This document shows positions 33,103 through 42,212 of a stretch of DNA of 64,000 nucleotides, in pieces (the stretch's first letter is position 1; every line of letters starts with the position of its first letter). The notes under the pieces are model-generated. The model had not been told where the DNA came from and did no database searches. It saw only the letters and a program-made list of their open reading frames with translations. A program made the translations under genes and the position numbers. This DNA comes from a bacterium. Lineage in GTDB: Bacteria > Armatimonadota > Fimbriimonadia > Fimbriimonadales > Fimbriimonadaceae. The stretch lies in NCBI GenBank assembly GCA_027485645.1, contig JAIXQR010000001.1:62001-126000 (forward strand), in the 5' to 3' direction.

Positions 33103-34125
33103 CTACGCGCTCATAAAATCTTTGAGCTTCATGACCTCGGCCACCAAGTTTTGGAACTGGGCCGGGGTCAGCGCCTGAGAACCGTCGCTCAGCGCCTCTT
33201 TCGGATTCGGGTGCATCTCAACCATCAAACCATCGCATCCGGTCACGACGGCCGCCTTGGCGAGCGGCAGGACGTAACGAGCGACACCTGTGCCGTGAGA
33301 CGGGTCGACAATCACCGGTAGGTGACTATGTTCTTTTAGAACTGGCACGGAGCCAAGGTCGAGCACGTTTCGCGTGTAGGACTTGTCCATCGCGACAATT
33401 CCGCGCTCGCAGAGGATCACGTTTGGATTGCCCTGACTGAGGACATATTCGGCCGCGAGAAGGAATTCGTCGATCGTCGCGCTCGGACCGCGCTTAAGGA
33501 AAACTGGCTTTCCGCTCTTTCCGGCTTCAATGAGCAGTGGGAAGTTCTGCATCGATCGTGCGCCGATTTGAAGGATGTCGACGTGCTCGGCAACGGCGCT
33601 GACCATGTCTCCGCTCATGACCTCCGTAATGGTCACCAAGCCGGTCTTGTCGCCGATTTCCTTGATAATCTTGAGCCCTTCGAGTTGCAGGCCCTGGAAT
33701 GCATAGGGGCTGGTTCGAGGCTTGAATGCGCCGCCTCGCAGAATCGTCGCTCCGGTTTCTTTCACTACGCGAGCCGCTTCTTCAAACTGCTCGTAGCTTT
33801 CGACCGAGCAAGGGCCACCCATGATGACAAAGCTTCCGCCGCCGATCGTGAGGTCTTTGACCTTTACAACGGTGTCTTCTCGATGGACTTCGCGCGAGGC
33901 GAGCTTGTAGGGGCGGCTGGTTTGCGTGACTTTACTCACCCCTTCCATTGCGCTGATTTGGACCTCAAGCAGGGTGCGCTGATCGGAATCGAGGGAGGCA
34001 GGGATGCCGATCGCAGTCCGTCCTTCACCGGGAAGAACGAGAGGATCGAAGCCTCGATCCTTAATGGCCTGTGCGACGGAGTGAATTTGTGCTTCCGTCG
34101 CACCGATTTGCATGACGATGATCAT
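33103..34125 (-). CDS. aroF: 3-deoxy-7-phosphoheptulonate synthase (DAHP synthase)
   Basis: The 340-residue protein is a type I-beta DAHP synthase: an N-terminal ferredoxin-like regulatory domain (1-70, as in the Thermotoga enzyme) followed by the KDO8P/DAHP TIM barrel. Visible motifs are GPCSVES, ILRGGAFKPRTSPYAFQG, QIGARSMQNFPLL, FLKRGPSATIDE, ILCERGI and VDPSHGTG, which hold the substrate and metal ligands. It condenses phosphoenolpyruvate with erythrose 4-phosphate, the first step to aromatic amino acids. The N-terminal domain suggests feedback control by an aromatic amino acid. Confidence 0.96.
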   Translation of the reverse strand: MIIVMQIGATEAQIHSVAQAIKDRGFDPLVLPGEGRTAIGIPASLDSDQRTLLEVQISAMEGVSKVTQTSRPYKLASREVHREDTVVKVKDLTIGGGSFVIMGGPCSVESYEQFEEAARVVKETGATILRGGAFKPRTSPYAFQGLQLEGLKIIKEIGDKTGLVTITEVMSGDMVSAVAEHVDILQIGARSMQNFPLLIEAGKSGKPVFLKRGPSATIDEFLLAAEYVLSQGNPNVILCERGIVAMDKSYTRNVLDLGSVPVLKEHSHLPVIVDPSHGTGVARYVLPLAKAAVVTGCDGLMVEMHPNPKEALSDGSQALTPAQFQNLVAEVMKLKDFMSA

Positions 34126-34151
34126 GCGAAGGTTTTACCGGAGACGGTGGC

Positions 34152-34367
34152 TTACTCGTCTTCCAGATCGATGTCGTCGTCTTCGGTTGCCGGCAGGGTG
34201 AGCGCGGTGGCGGCGCCGCCGGCGAGCTTCTTATCGATTTCCATGCTGACAACAGCGATGTTCTTAGTGTTTCGATTGGGGCAGTTGTTGCAGACGAACT
34301 CTGCTTTCACGCCTTGAAGCCAATTTGGGATCTTTTCGATCGATTTTCCGCAGGTGCACTGGACCAT
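34152..34367 (-). CDS. small zinc-ribbon-like hypothetical protein
   Basis: The 71-residue protein has CTCGK near the start and CNNCPNR near 27, giving a four-cysteine (CxC...CxxC) zinc-ribbon-like pattern, followed by a hydrophilic, very acidic tail (DDDIDLEDE). No partner is evident. It lies between a small membrane protein and aroF on the same strand, with short gaps, so it may be transcribed with aroF. Confidence 0.65.
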   Translation of the reverse strand: MVQCTCGKSIEKIPNWLQGVKAEFVCNNCPNRNTKNIAVVSMEIDKKLAGGAATALTLPATEDDDIDLEDE

Positions 34368-34375
34368 AGTTCTAA

Positions 34376-34645
34376 TTAATTGAGAAGTTGTTCTTCCTCG
34401 TACTGCTGAAGGGTCTGACGGTGACTCATGATGCCGTTGACGAACATCACAATGGCCGCGCCGAGGTAGAGAACGAAAAGGTTGCCCTCACGCTTTTGAC
34501 CCGGGTCACGGATGGCTAAGTCGCCACCAATCCCTGGCAAGCCGATGATTCCAACCACGAACAAAATGAGCGCAATCCAGAAGTATGTGTTTTTGTACCA
34601 AGCAGGCTTTGCGGACGGCTTGGATTTCGACTTCGTTTCGCTCAC
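34376..34645 (-). CDS. small membrane protein with two transmembrane helices
   Basis: The 89-residue protein has a Lys/Ser-rich start, two hydrophobic helices (about 21-40 and 56-74) and a Gln/Glu-rich end (TLQQYEEEQLLN). No domain is recognised. It starts 37 bases after the gene at 34683 stops and is followed after 8 bases by the zinc-ribbon gene, forming a small minus-strand group. Confidence 0.65.
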   Translation of the reverse strand: MSETKSKSKPSAKPAWYKNTYFWIALILFVVGIIGLPGIGGDLAIRDPGQKREGNLFVLYLGAAIVMFVNGIMSHRQTLQQYEEEQLLN

Positions 34646-34682
34646 AGGATAAGAAGTTTACCAGGGTACGCGTATGGTCCCA

Positions 34683-35261
34683 TCAAAATTCTGGTGGTGG
34701 GGCACCGGCCGGATCGCCGCCACCGCTAGCTGGATCACCAATGGCTCCCCCGCTGCCACCTTCATCCAAGACTTCCGGCTGTCGGACCGTTGGTTCTTTG
34801 GCGACGGGTGCCTTTTTAGGCTTGCGGCGCTTCTTCTTTTTGGGCGTGGATTGAGGTTCGGCGCTTGCGACGCTCGAGTTCGACGCAACTCGCCCACGCG
34901 GCTTGGACGTGGTCGAACTATCCATGACGGTGGCTTCGCGAACGCTAACCTCAACCTCCGGCCCGCGTGATTTTGTTTTTGCTTGTGTCGCCTTAGGCTC
35001 CGGAGCCGAATCAACCGGTACCGCTTCTGGTTCTGGAGCGGGTTCGTCTCGCGGTTCAGACTGCTCTGGCTGGTTCTTGGTTGCCGGCGTGAGGACTTTG
35101 CTCACGGAAGCCTTCACTTCCTTTGGAATCGGAAGGGTTTTGGAAGCCGTCGAAACGATTTTGCCTCCAAGCAGCGGTCCAACCACAAGGTAGCCGACCA
35201 CCAGCGTCGCTGTGGGTACGAGCAACCACTTAACCAATCCGCCGATGCCGCTCTTGGCCAT
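34683..35261 (-). CDS. hypothetical protein with one membrane anchor and disordered tail
   Basis: The 192-residue protein has a single hydrophobic segment (about 11-32, LVKWLLVPTATLVVGYLVVG) and then a low-complexity tail rich in Pro, Glu, Lys and Ser, with a basic cluster (TPKKKKRRKPKKAP) and a Gly/Pro-rich end. It looks like an inner-membrane anchored, intrinsically disordered protein. No family is recognised. It is divergent from the DUF5107 gene with 34 bases between. Confidence 0.6.
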   Translation of the reverse strand: MAKSGIGGLVKWLLVPTATLVVGYLVVGPLLGGKIVSTASKTLPIPKEVKASVSKVLTPATKNQPEQSEPRDEPAPEPEAVPVDSAPEPKATQAKTKSRGPEVEVSVREATVMDSSTTSKPRGRVASNSSVASAEPQSTPKKKKRRKPKKAPVAKEPTVRQPEVLDEGGSGGAIGDPASGGGDPAGAPPPEF

Positions 35262-35295
35262 ACCCTGATTATGTCGCAGGTACCCTCAAATCACC

Positions 35296-36951
35296 TTGGC
35301 TTCGGAATTATTTGAGGACATCTGGCCGACTTCTGCCCCCATTCTGGAACCTATTTTCCCGGATGAAGGGACCTATCCCGTCGCTGCCTATCCGTTGGTC
35401 GGGTTGTCTGCAACCGGCCGAAAGGATCAAAGGGAACTCCGAACTTTGATCTTAGAGAACACCTATTTGCGGATCACGGTTTGCCCTGATCTCGGTGGGC
35501 GCATCGTGGGATTGTTCGACCGACGCTCGCAAACCGAGTTCATCACCGGGGATCTCACCGCAACCGAAGGAGGCAGTCGAGGTGCTCACGTGCCCTTTGG
35601 GATCACCTTTGGGGCAACTCCAGAACTCGGCTTGGATTTGGGCCCTGTTCAAGTTCTATCGCACTTTGCCGCGAGCGAGGAGATGCCGGCCGGCGTCACC
35701 CTCGGTGGACTTTGGCCTGGAACATCCCTTCGGTTTTGGTACCGAATTGAGCTTCCGGCGGAAGAAGCAAGTTTCACCATTCAAATTTGCACATATAGCC
35801 TGGAGAATGGCGTGACTACCTGCCCGGGGCTTCGGTGGTATGGCGCAGATCGCGTCGATCTCTACTCCGTGGCCCAAGGGCAGAATCGGCTTGTTTTTCA
35901 GCATCCAACCTCTCCAATTGAAGTCGGCGAGGACGGCTGGGTATCCGCCGTGGATTCGTTTGAGTTGTCGCGTCGAACGCTGGAGAGCTGGCAGGCAACC
36001 GTGACGCCCACGACGGTTGCCCGTGGACGAATAGGTTACGGCGATGCGGGGGTGATTTCGCTCACGGATGACCGAATCCAGATTCAGGTCGTCCGTCCGC
36101 TGGAAAACGCCAAAGTTGTCTTGTTCACTCGAAGTGGCCAGAGCTTAGAATCTCGAATGAACCTTCACCCAGAATCGATCTGGGAAATTGCTTCCAGTGA
36201 TTTACCGGAGGCGATCGTTGAAGTCGCCTTGGTGGATGCATCGGGAGAAGTCTTGGCTCGGACAGACGCCCATCTTGCTGGCAAACTCAAGTGGAATCGA
36301 ACCTTGAGCCCGGCGGGTGCGCTTTCTGAAACCGACACGCGCGATCCGGCTTGGCGCCACCTGGCCTTCGCGGACCTCGCCGAAACTGCCCTCGCCGATG
36401 GCGACTTCGTTTCCGCGGCGAGTTACTTCGAGCGATCGCTCCGGTTCAACGCCGAGGACCCGTTGGCCTGGTGGGGCCAGGCGTTTGCCGAACGGTTGGC
36501 AAACGAAACGGACAACGATGCACCGCTTCCGAACGCGCATTATCTAAACCCGGTGGAGCCATTGCTCCGCGCGGAAGCGTTCCTGCGCTCCGATCAGGGA
36601 CAAGCCGCCGAAAAGAACCCGCTACTTTCACCCTTGGCGGAAACCCCTGAAGCGCTCATCGAGGTTGCCGCAACGTTGCTCAAGCTCAGTCGATTGGATC
36701 AGCTGGCAAGATTTGCCGATGAGGGATTGCGGCATCTGAATCTGCCAATGCTGCGATACCTGCTGGCCTATGCGCTTCTCGAAGACAGCCGAATGGGCGC
36801 GGAAGCGGCTCAGCATGTTCAACTCGCGGCGAAGGCCGGCTTTGCCCCGCCCTTCCCGCATCGCGAGATCGAATTCGTCGCCCTCCGGCGATTGGTCGAG
36901 CGGTTCCCAGACGATCCGCTTCTTCCGCGCTACGCTCGGTTAAGGGCGTAG
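35296..36951 (+). CDS. DUF5107 domain protein with TPR-like C-terminus
   Basis: The 551-residue protein begins with a DUF5107 domain (about 1-300): YPLVGLSATGRKDQRELRTL, ILENTYLRITVCPDLGGRI and GLFDRRSQTEF are typical. Related proteins resemble sugar-mutarotase/glycosidase-type beta sandwiches. The C-terminal third (about 350-551) consists of helical repeats (LAFADLAETALADGDFVSAA, YFERSLRFNAEDPLAWWGQA) like tetratricopeptides. The start is TTG. There is no signal peptide. A role in carbohydrate metabolism is likely by family, the substrate unknown. The 3' end overlaps that of rnhC by 12 bases. Confidence 0.8.
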   Translation: MASELFEDIWPTSAPILEPIFPDEGTYPVAAYPLVGLSATGRKDQRELRTLILENTYLRITVCPDLGGRIVGLFDRRSQTEFITGDLTATEGGSRGAHVPFGITFGATPELGLDLGPVQVLSHFAASEEMPAGVTLGGLWPGTSLRFWYRIELPAEEASFTIQICTYSLENGVTTCPGLRWYGADRVDLYSVAQGQNRLVFQHPTSPIEVGEDGWVSAVDSFELSRRTLESWQATVTPTTVARGRIGYGDAGVISLTDDRIQIQVVRPLENAKVVLFTRSGQSLESRMNLHPESIWEIASSDLPEAIVEVALVDASGEVLARTDAHLAGKLKWNRTLSPAGALSETDTRDPAWRHLAFADLAETALADGDFVSAASYFERSLRFNAEDPLAWWGQAFAERLANETDNDAPLPNAHYLNPVEPLLRAEAFLRSDQGQAAEKNPLLSPLAETPEALIEVAATLLKLSRLDQLARFADEGLRHLNLPMLRYLLAYALLEDSRMGAEAAQHVQLAAKAGFAPPFPHREIEFVALRRLVERFPDDPLLPRYARLRA

Positions 36952-37566
36952 TTGTTCCGTCGTTCGAAAGTGCAGCTTCGCAACTTGGACCAAGGCGTCG
37001 AAGCCATGCTTCTGAACGTATCGCTTGCCGGGCTCGATGACGTTGGTTGCCCCTTTCGGTAGGGGCATTCCGGCCTGCGTTCCGAGTTCTTCGAGAACGC
37101 GTAAAAACTCGGCACGGGCCAGAATCGATGCGGCCGCGACCGCGATGTCGGCTTCCGCTCGAACTCGCGATTCAAACTTCACCGCTTTCCCGAGTTCGAA
37201 AAGCCGATCCTTGACGACCTTGCCGCCCGCGGCAAATTGGTCGGAGATGACGCGATCCGCGGGCTGGATTTCGAGCACGTTTTCAATGGCTCGGGCATGG
37301 CCCCATGCCAACAAGTGATTCAAATTCTTCATCTTTGAGTACAGATCGTTGTACTTTTCGGGACGAAGGCAGATGACGCTGTGCGGACAATTCGCCCGAA
37401 TCACCCCGGCAAGTCGGCGGGCTTGGGGATCGGTGAGCTTTTTCGAGTCAACGACGCCGTCAAGTTGGGCCAAATGTTCTGGCCCAACGTAACACGCTGC
37501 AATCACTAAGGGACCGAAGTAGTCGCCTTTTCCGCTCTCGTCAACACCGATTCGTCCGTCGGACAT
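36940..37566 (-). CDS. rnhC: ribonuclease HIII, short form without N-terminal domain
   Basis: The 208-residue protein contains the RNase HIII signature GVDESGKGDYFGPLV right at its start, then DSKKLTD, and the later acidic residues in VRAEADIAVAAASILAR. It removes RNA from RNA/DNA hybrids. I chose the ATG at 37566 because the motif begins six residues later; the upstream part of the frame is an out-of-frame reading of the MFS gene. Standard RNase HIII has an extra N-terminal TBP-like domain of about 80 residues, which is missing here. The start lies 61 bases inside the end of the MFS gene, so translation is probably coupled. Confidence 0.88.
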   Translation of the reverse strand: MSDGRIGVDESGKGDYFGPLVIAACYVGPEHLAQLDGVVDSKKLTDPQARRLAGVIRANCPHSVICLRPEKYNDLYSKMKNLNHLLAWGHARAIENVLEIQPADRVISDQFAAGGKVVKDRLFELGKAVKFESRVRAEADIAVAAASILARAEFLRVLEELGTQAGMPLPKGATNVIEPGKRYVQKHGFDALVQVAKLHFRTTEQLRP

Positions 37567-38837
37567 GGATCGATGATGTCTGATTCGCCTCGCGGTTGGC
37601 TTGTCTCCGGCATTTGGATGCTTCGAAACACGGGATCGATCAGGCCGATGCTGCAAGCAAGAATCATGCCGATTCCCATGGTGAGGAACCCGGCTGCGAT
37701 GCCAAAGCGGGCAACGAAGACTCCGGCAACCGCCGCCCCGAGCGGCATCATTCCGTTCGCAATCATGGAAGTAACCGCATTCACGCGCCCCCGAAAGGCA
37801 TCGGGCACGCTGATCTGCAAGTACGTATTGATCGGGATGTCTGCGGGCGGAATCGCGAGTCCGGCGATCACGTTCCAAAGCACGAAGAGCCAGAAGTTGT
37901 GCGAAAACGCCATCGCCGCTACCGTGACCCCCACGGTCGCGAGTCCGTAGCTGAACCAGAGCCCTGGCCGCTTCACGGTCAATTTGCCCGCGAAGTAGCT
38001 GGCAATGATCATGCCGCTAAAGAAGCTGAATTCCCACCAAGAAATGTTCTGCGGTTTGCCATCAAACCACGCGTCATTCGCGGCAATGTAGACCACAAAG
38101 AACGGCGCAACCATCAGCCGGAAAACCGTCAGCAAGGCGATGAGCACGGTCAAGTCGCGACGCTTGGCCACAAAGCCCAGCCCTTCCTTGAAGTCCTTCA
38201 TCGGATCGCTCGCTTCGGCCTTGTCGCGATCTGGAATGATCTTGGGAAGCCGATAGATATAGGCCGCCGATCCTAGGAACGATGCGGCGTTAAGCATGAT
38301 CGTGATGAAATAGAACCACTTCGGCGAACCGGCGTAGAGAACCCCGAGCACGCTGGCCGAGACGCCGAGACCTATCAGCGGCATCATGTTCTGCGTCGTC
38401 ATGCTCAGCGAGTTCGCGACCAGCAGCTTGTCCTCAGGCACAAGAGCGGGAATTGCCGCGGACTTCGCTGGCATGAAGAAGCAGCGGAACGAGCTCAGCA
38501 AGAAGGCCATCGTCAGCAAAAGCCAAGCCGGTGGGGTCGCCTGAACCAGCAAGATCCCCGCAAACACGAGCAAGGCTCCGCCACTGACAAGATCGCTCCA
38601 GAGCATGATTCTGCGTCGGTCGATTCGGTCAGCCAGGACGCCGGTGTACGGACCAAGCAGTAGGTAGGGCAGAAACTCTAGGGCCGCCACGTAACCGACC
38701 ATCTCATCCGATCCGGTCACCTTTTTGACCATGAACATGAACACAACATAGTAAAAGGCGTCGCCTAGTTGTGAGATGGCTTGCCCGAGCCATAGGTCTC
38801 GAAACGCACGGATTTTGAGGATATCTGAGTAATTCAC
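37506..38837 (-). CDS. MFS transporter
   Basis: The 443-residue protein has about twelve hydrophobic segments and the MFS loop motif between helices 2 and 3 (GVLADRIDRRRIMLWSD). The opening FRDLWLGQAISQLGDAFYYV resembles the MFS_3 (enterobactin exporter-like) group. The tail is hydrophilic and overlaps rnhC. The substrate is unknown; an efflux role is usual for the group. The inverted repeat GTTCC-AGAT-GGAAC lies at 38849-38862, a few bases upstream of the start. Confidence 0.88.
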   Translation of the reverse strand: MNYSDILKIRAFRDLWLGQAISQLGDAFYYVVFMFMVKKVTGSDEMVGYVAALEFLPYLLLGPYTGVLADRIDRRRIMLWSDLVSGGALLVFAGILLVQATPPAWLLLTMAFLLSSFRCFFMPAKSAAIPALVPEDKLLVANSLSMTTQNMMPLIGLGVSASVLGVLYAGSPKWFYFITIMLNAASFLGSAAYIYRLPKIIPDRDKAEASDPMKDFKEGLGFVAKRRDLTVLIALLTVFRLMVAPFFVVYIAANDAWFDGKPQNISWWEFSFFSGMIIASYFAGKLTVKRPGLWFSYGLATVGVTVAAMAFSHNFWLFVLWNVIAGLAIPPADIPINTYLQISVPDAFRGRVNAVTSMIANGMMPLGAAVAGVFVARFGIAAGFLTMGIGMILACSIGLIDPVFRSIQMPETSQPRGESDIIDPCPTDESVLTRAEKATTSVP

Positions 38838-38848
38838 GAGTTACTTCC

Positions 38849-38862
38849 GTTCCAGATGGAAC
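38849..38862. repeat. inverted repeat GTTCC-N4-GGAAC upstream of the MFS gene
   Basis: The five-base arms are perfect and the element ends 12 bases before the MFS start codon on the minus strand. It could be an operator overlapping the promoter or ribosome-site region. The rest of the 207-base gap to fabD holds nothing I can name beyond a weak TTGCGG-16-TACGCT promoter candidate. Confidence 0.3.
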
Positions 38863-39044
38863 TTGTTTCTTCACATGGCGCACGGAGATCGGCAAGTGCG
38901 CGAAGGTAGCGAGTCAGCGTGTTTGCGGGCGCCGACGGGTCCGCTACGCTAGGTGAAAGGGAAGGCTCTTTTCATCAATCGATTCCGATTATGTCACGCG
39001 ATATGGCCCCAAGAATAGGACCTTCAGTCGGTAGTCTATGCGGA

Positions 39045-39911
39045 ATGAAAGCAATGATTTTCCCTGGACAAGGGTCGCAAAAGCCGGGAATGGGGCAAGC
39101 GTTGGCCACGTCAAATGCCGCCGCAGCAGGCGTGTTCGATCGTGCCTCGGCCGCAACAGGGAAGGATTTGCGCGCGATTTGCTGGGAGCTTTCGGAAGAA
39201 GATTTACGCCAAACCCAAAACGCTCAGCTGGCGCTCTTCGTGACATCGGTAGCGGCATTCATGGCACAGGGAGAAGAGTTCCAGTATGCCGCGGGTCACT
39301 CGGTTGGTGAGTACGCCGCGCTCGTTTGCGCCGGCGTGTTGACGGTGGAAGACGGCGCAATGCTCGTTCAACGTCGTGGTGAGCTGATGGCATCGGCTGG
39401 CCTGTTGGCCCCCGGAACCATGGCGGCGGTCCTCGGTCTGGACCGCGAGCCACTTGACGAAATTTGCAGTTCGGTCAGCGGGGTAGTCGTGATTGCCAAC
39501 GACAACTGCCCAGGTCAGCTTGTCATCAGTGGAGAAGTCGAAGCGGTGAAGCTTGCGGGTGAAAAAGCTACGGAGGCCGGTGCTAAGCGGGTTTTGCCCC
39601 TGAACGTGAGCGGGGCATTCCACAGCCCACTCATGGCCGGAGCCGCCGTCCGAATGCGGGAAGCGCTCGATGCCGTCACGTTCGCGGAAGGATCGGTTCC
39701 GGTTGTCGCAAACGTCACCGCCGCCGTCCAGAGCGGAAATTGGGCGCCAACCTTGGAGCAGCAGCTCGTAAGCCCGGTCCGATGGACGGAGTCGGTTCAA
39801 TTCATGATCGCCCAGGGCGTGACGGAGTTTGTCGAACTTGGGGTTGGCGAGGTTCTTGGCGGGTTGATCAAGCGAATCGATCGATCCGTTTCATCGCGCG
39901 CCTTTGGCTAG
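39045..39911 (+). CDS. fabD: malonyl-CoA:ACP transacylase
   Basis: The 288-residue protein starts MKAMIFPGQGSQKPGMGQAL and has the catalytic serine S86 in AAGHSVGEYAAL, the QNAQLALFVTS helix and VSGAFHSPLM with the catalytic histidine. The frame is open to 38919, but the family always begins near the FPGQGSQ motif, so I chose 39045. It loads malonate onto the acyl carrier protein encoded at 40705. It heads the run fabD-fabG-acpP-fabF; fabH and plsX are not in the window. Confidence 0.96.
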   Translation: MKAMIFPGQGSQKPGMGQALATSNAAAAGVFDRASAATGKDLRAICWELSEEDLRQTQNAQLALFVTSVAAFMAQGEEFQYAAGHSVGEYAALVCAGVLTVEDGAMLVQRRGELMASAGLLAPGTMAAVLGLDREPLDEICSSVSGVVVIANDNCPGQLVISGEVEAVKLAGEKATEAGAKRVLPLNVSGAFHSPLMAGAAVRMREALDAVTFAEGSVPVVANVTAAVQSGNWAPTLEQQLVSPVRWTESVQFMIAQGVTEFVELGVGEVLGGLIKRIDRSVSSRAFG

Positions 39912-39926
39912 GGGTTTACTACGGCG

Positions 39927-40652
39927 ATGCAGTTTCAGGATCAAGTCGTTGTGGTGACCGGGGCCAGCCGAGGCATTGGGCGCTCCATTGCCGAAGCTTT
40001 CGCCGCCGAAGGGGCAAAGGTCGCGTGCGTTGCCACCACGATTGAGGGTGCAAGCGCCACCGCCGAAGCGATCGGGGGCGTTGCGTTTGCGGCGGATGTC
40101 TCAAACCAAGAGTCAGTTGACGCGCTATTCGAGGCGGTAGCGACTCAGCTCGGCACGCCAAGCGTGCTGGTCAACAATGCGGGAATCACCCGAGACACCT
40201 TGTTGATCCGGATGAAAGAGGAGGATTGGGACCGCGTGATCGCCGTGAACCTAAAGGGTGCTTTTCTTTGCACCAAGGCGGTCGCCAAAACGATGATGAA
40301 GGCGCGCTATGGTCGAATCATCAACATCAGCAGCGTTGTCGGCCAAGGCGGAGCAGCTGGCCAGGCCAACTATGCCGCTGCGAAGGCGGGCCTGTTTGGG
40401 CTCACGAAGTCGGTTGCAAAAGAGCTCGGCTCGCGCGGAATCACCTGCAATGCGGTGGCTCCTGGCTTCATCGAAACCGACATGACCTCCGGACTTTCTG
40501 AAGATTTTAAGCAGATGGTCGAAAAAACCGCGCCCATCGCCCGACTAGGCACGCCAGCGGACATTTCACCGGCGGTGCTGTTCCTAGCGAGCCCAAATTC
40601 GGGATACATCACGGGACAAACGATCACGGTTGACGGCGGTTTGACCCTCTAA
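39927..40652 (+). CDS. fabG: 3-oxoacyl-ACP reductase
   Basis: The 241-residue protein is a short-chain dehydrogenase with the NADP motif VTGASRGIGRSIAEAF, NNAG at 85-95, and the catalytic Ser/Tyr/Lys in INISSVVGQGG and NYAAAKAGLFGLTKS. The C-terminal YITGQTITVDGGLTL is typical of FabG. It reduces 3-oxoacyl-ACP in the fatty-acid elongation cycle. It starts 15 bases after fabD. Confidence 0.96.
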   Translation: MQFQDQVVVVTGASRGIGRSIAEAFAAEGAKVACVATTIEGASATAEAIGGVAFAADVSNQESVDALFEAVATQLGTPSVLVNNAGITRDTLLIRMKEEDWDRVIAVNLKGAFLCTKAVAKTMMKARYGRIINISSVVGQGGAAGQANYAAAKAGLFGLTKSVAKELGSRGITCNAVAPGFIETDMTSGLSEDFKQMVEKTAPIARLGTPADISPAVLFLASPNSGYITGQTITVDGGLTL

Positions 40653-40704
40653 ACACCAAAATGCCTGCGCATAACATGGCAAGCCGGGGTATCTTCCGAA
40701 AGTT

Positions 40705-40947
40705 ATGTCCGAGGACATTCTAAGCAGAGTAAGAAAAGTAACGGTTGAGGAACTGAGCGTCAAGGAAGAAGAGGTTCTAGAAACTTCTTCGTTCCAGGAC
40801 GATCTTGGAGCCGATTCCCTTGACGTTGTCGAATTGGTAATGGCCCTGGAGGACGAGTTCGGCATCGAAATTCCAGATGACGAAGTTGGCGAGATCAAGA
40901 CCGTCGGCGCCGCGGTTGAGTACATCGAAAAAAAGCTGCCCAAATGA
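40705..40947 (+). CDS. acpP: acyl carrier protein
   Basis: The 80-residue acidic protein has the phosphopantetheine site [20 protein letters not shown] with the serine in DSL. It carries acyl chains during fatty-acid synthesis. Between fabG and fabF as in many bacteria; its TGA overlaps the fabF ATG (ATGA), which couples translation. Confidence 0.97.
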   Translation: MSEDILSRVRKVTVEELSVKEEEVLETSSFQDDLGADSLDVVELVMALEDEFGIEIPDDEVGEIKTVGAAVEYIEKKLPK

Positions 40948-42197
40948 GGCGTGAGTCGGTCAATTCCGGCAGGGTGGTGATCACCGGACTTGGTGCCGTC
41001 ACCCCGCTGGGAATTGGCGTGGAAAAGTTCTGGCAGAATTGTCTTAACGGCGTAAGTGGAGTCCACCAGATTTCGCTGATCAATCCAGAACCTTTTCCCA
41101 CTAAGATTGCTGCAGAAGTTTTAGACTTCCAAGCCGAAGACTGGTTGGATCGAAAGGATGCACGGCGCGTCGACCGCGCCATTGCAATGACGGTTGCAGC
41201 GGCTCGTCTTGCCCTTGACGACTCAACCATCCAGCTCACTGACGAGCTGAAAGATGAGTTCGGCGTTTTCATTGGTTCGGGCATTGGCGGCCTAAACGTC
41301 ATGCACGAACAAACCCGCATCATGTACGAGCGGGGTCCAAGCAAGGTAAGCCCGTTTTGGGTTCCCTACATGATCGCCAACATGCCGGGAGGAATCGTTT
41401 CGATTCTGAACGACCTGCGCGGTCCGAATGTAGCGGCGGTCACCGCCTGCTCCACCGGCGCAAACTCCATTGGCGACGCCTACCACGTTATCAAACGCGG
41501 TGACGCCACGATGATGCTTGCGGGCGGAGTTGAAGCCCCCATCAACGACATCGGCGTGGCTGCATTCTGTGCCGCCCGTGCCATGTCCACGCGAAACGAC
41601 GAGCCCCAACGAGCAAGTCGACCCTTCGACCTGGACCGAGATGGATTTGTGATGGGAGAAGCGGCCGGAGTGATGGTTCTCGAATCATACGAGCACGCCA
41701 TTGCCCGAGGCGCAAAGATTTACGCGGAAATTGTTGGTTACGGAATGACGGCGGATGCTTATCACATCACCGGCGTCCACCCCGAAGGACGTGGCGCCAG
41801 AAACGCCATGCTCCGTGCACTTGACCGAGCCGGCGTTACGCCCGACAAGGTTGATTACATCAATGCTCACGGAACGAGTACGCCCATTGGCGACCCAGCA
41901 GAAACGCTGGCGATCAAAGGCGCATTCGGTGACCACGCGCATAAGGTTGCCATCAGCTCGACGAAGAGCATGACCGGACACACACTCGGAGCCGCGGGAG
42001 CCATTGAGTCGATGGTCTGTGCACTGGCCATTCGAGACCAAAAGGTGCCACCGACGATTAACTATGAAACGCCAGATCCCGCTTGCGATCTGGATTACGT
42101 TCCAAACGTGATGCGTGAACTTCCCATCCAGTACGCCCTGAACAATTCGTTCGGGTTTGGTGGTCACAACGTTTCGCTGTTACTTAAGCGGGTTTGA
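40944..42197 (+). CDS. fabF: 3-oxoacyl-ACP synthase II
   Basis: The 417-residue thiolase-fold protein has the nucleophilic cysteine in [13 protein letters not shown], the two histidines in [11 protein letters not shown] and [12 protein letters not shown], and [10 protein letters not shown] at the end. It condenses malonyl-ACP with the growing chain. Its start overlaps the acpP stop by four bases. It is the only condensing enzyme in this cluster. Confidence 0.97.
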   Translation: MRRESVNSGRVVITGLGAVTPLGIGVEKFWQNCLNGVSGVHQISLINPEPFPTKIAAEVLDFQAEDWLDRKDARRVDRAIAMTVAAARLALDDSTIQLTDELKDEFGVFIGSGIGGLNVMHEQTRIMYERGPSKVSPFWVPYMIANMPGGIVSILNDLRGPNVAAVTACSTGANSIGDAYHVIKRGDATMMLAGGVEAPINDIGVAAFCAARAMSTRNDEPQRASRPFDLDRDGFVMGEAAGVMVLESYEHAIARGAKIYAEIVGYGMTADAYHITGVHPEGRGARNAMLRALDRAGVTPDKVDYINAHGTSTPIGDPAETLAIKGAFGDHAHKVAISSTKSMTGHTLGAAGAIESMVCALAIRDQKVPPTINYETPDPACDLDYVPNVMRELPIQYALNNSFGFGGHNVSLLLKRV

Positions 42198-42212
42198 GCC
42201 AACCATTGATTC

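Noticed and set aside
37567-37878. 104 extra N-terminal codons for RNase HIII
   Set aside because: They are an out-of-frame reading of the MFS gene; the Arg/His/Cys-rich peptide is not protein-like and does not match the TBP-like domain.
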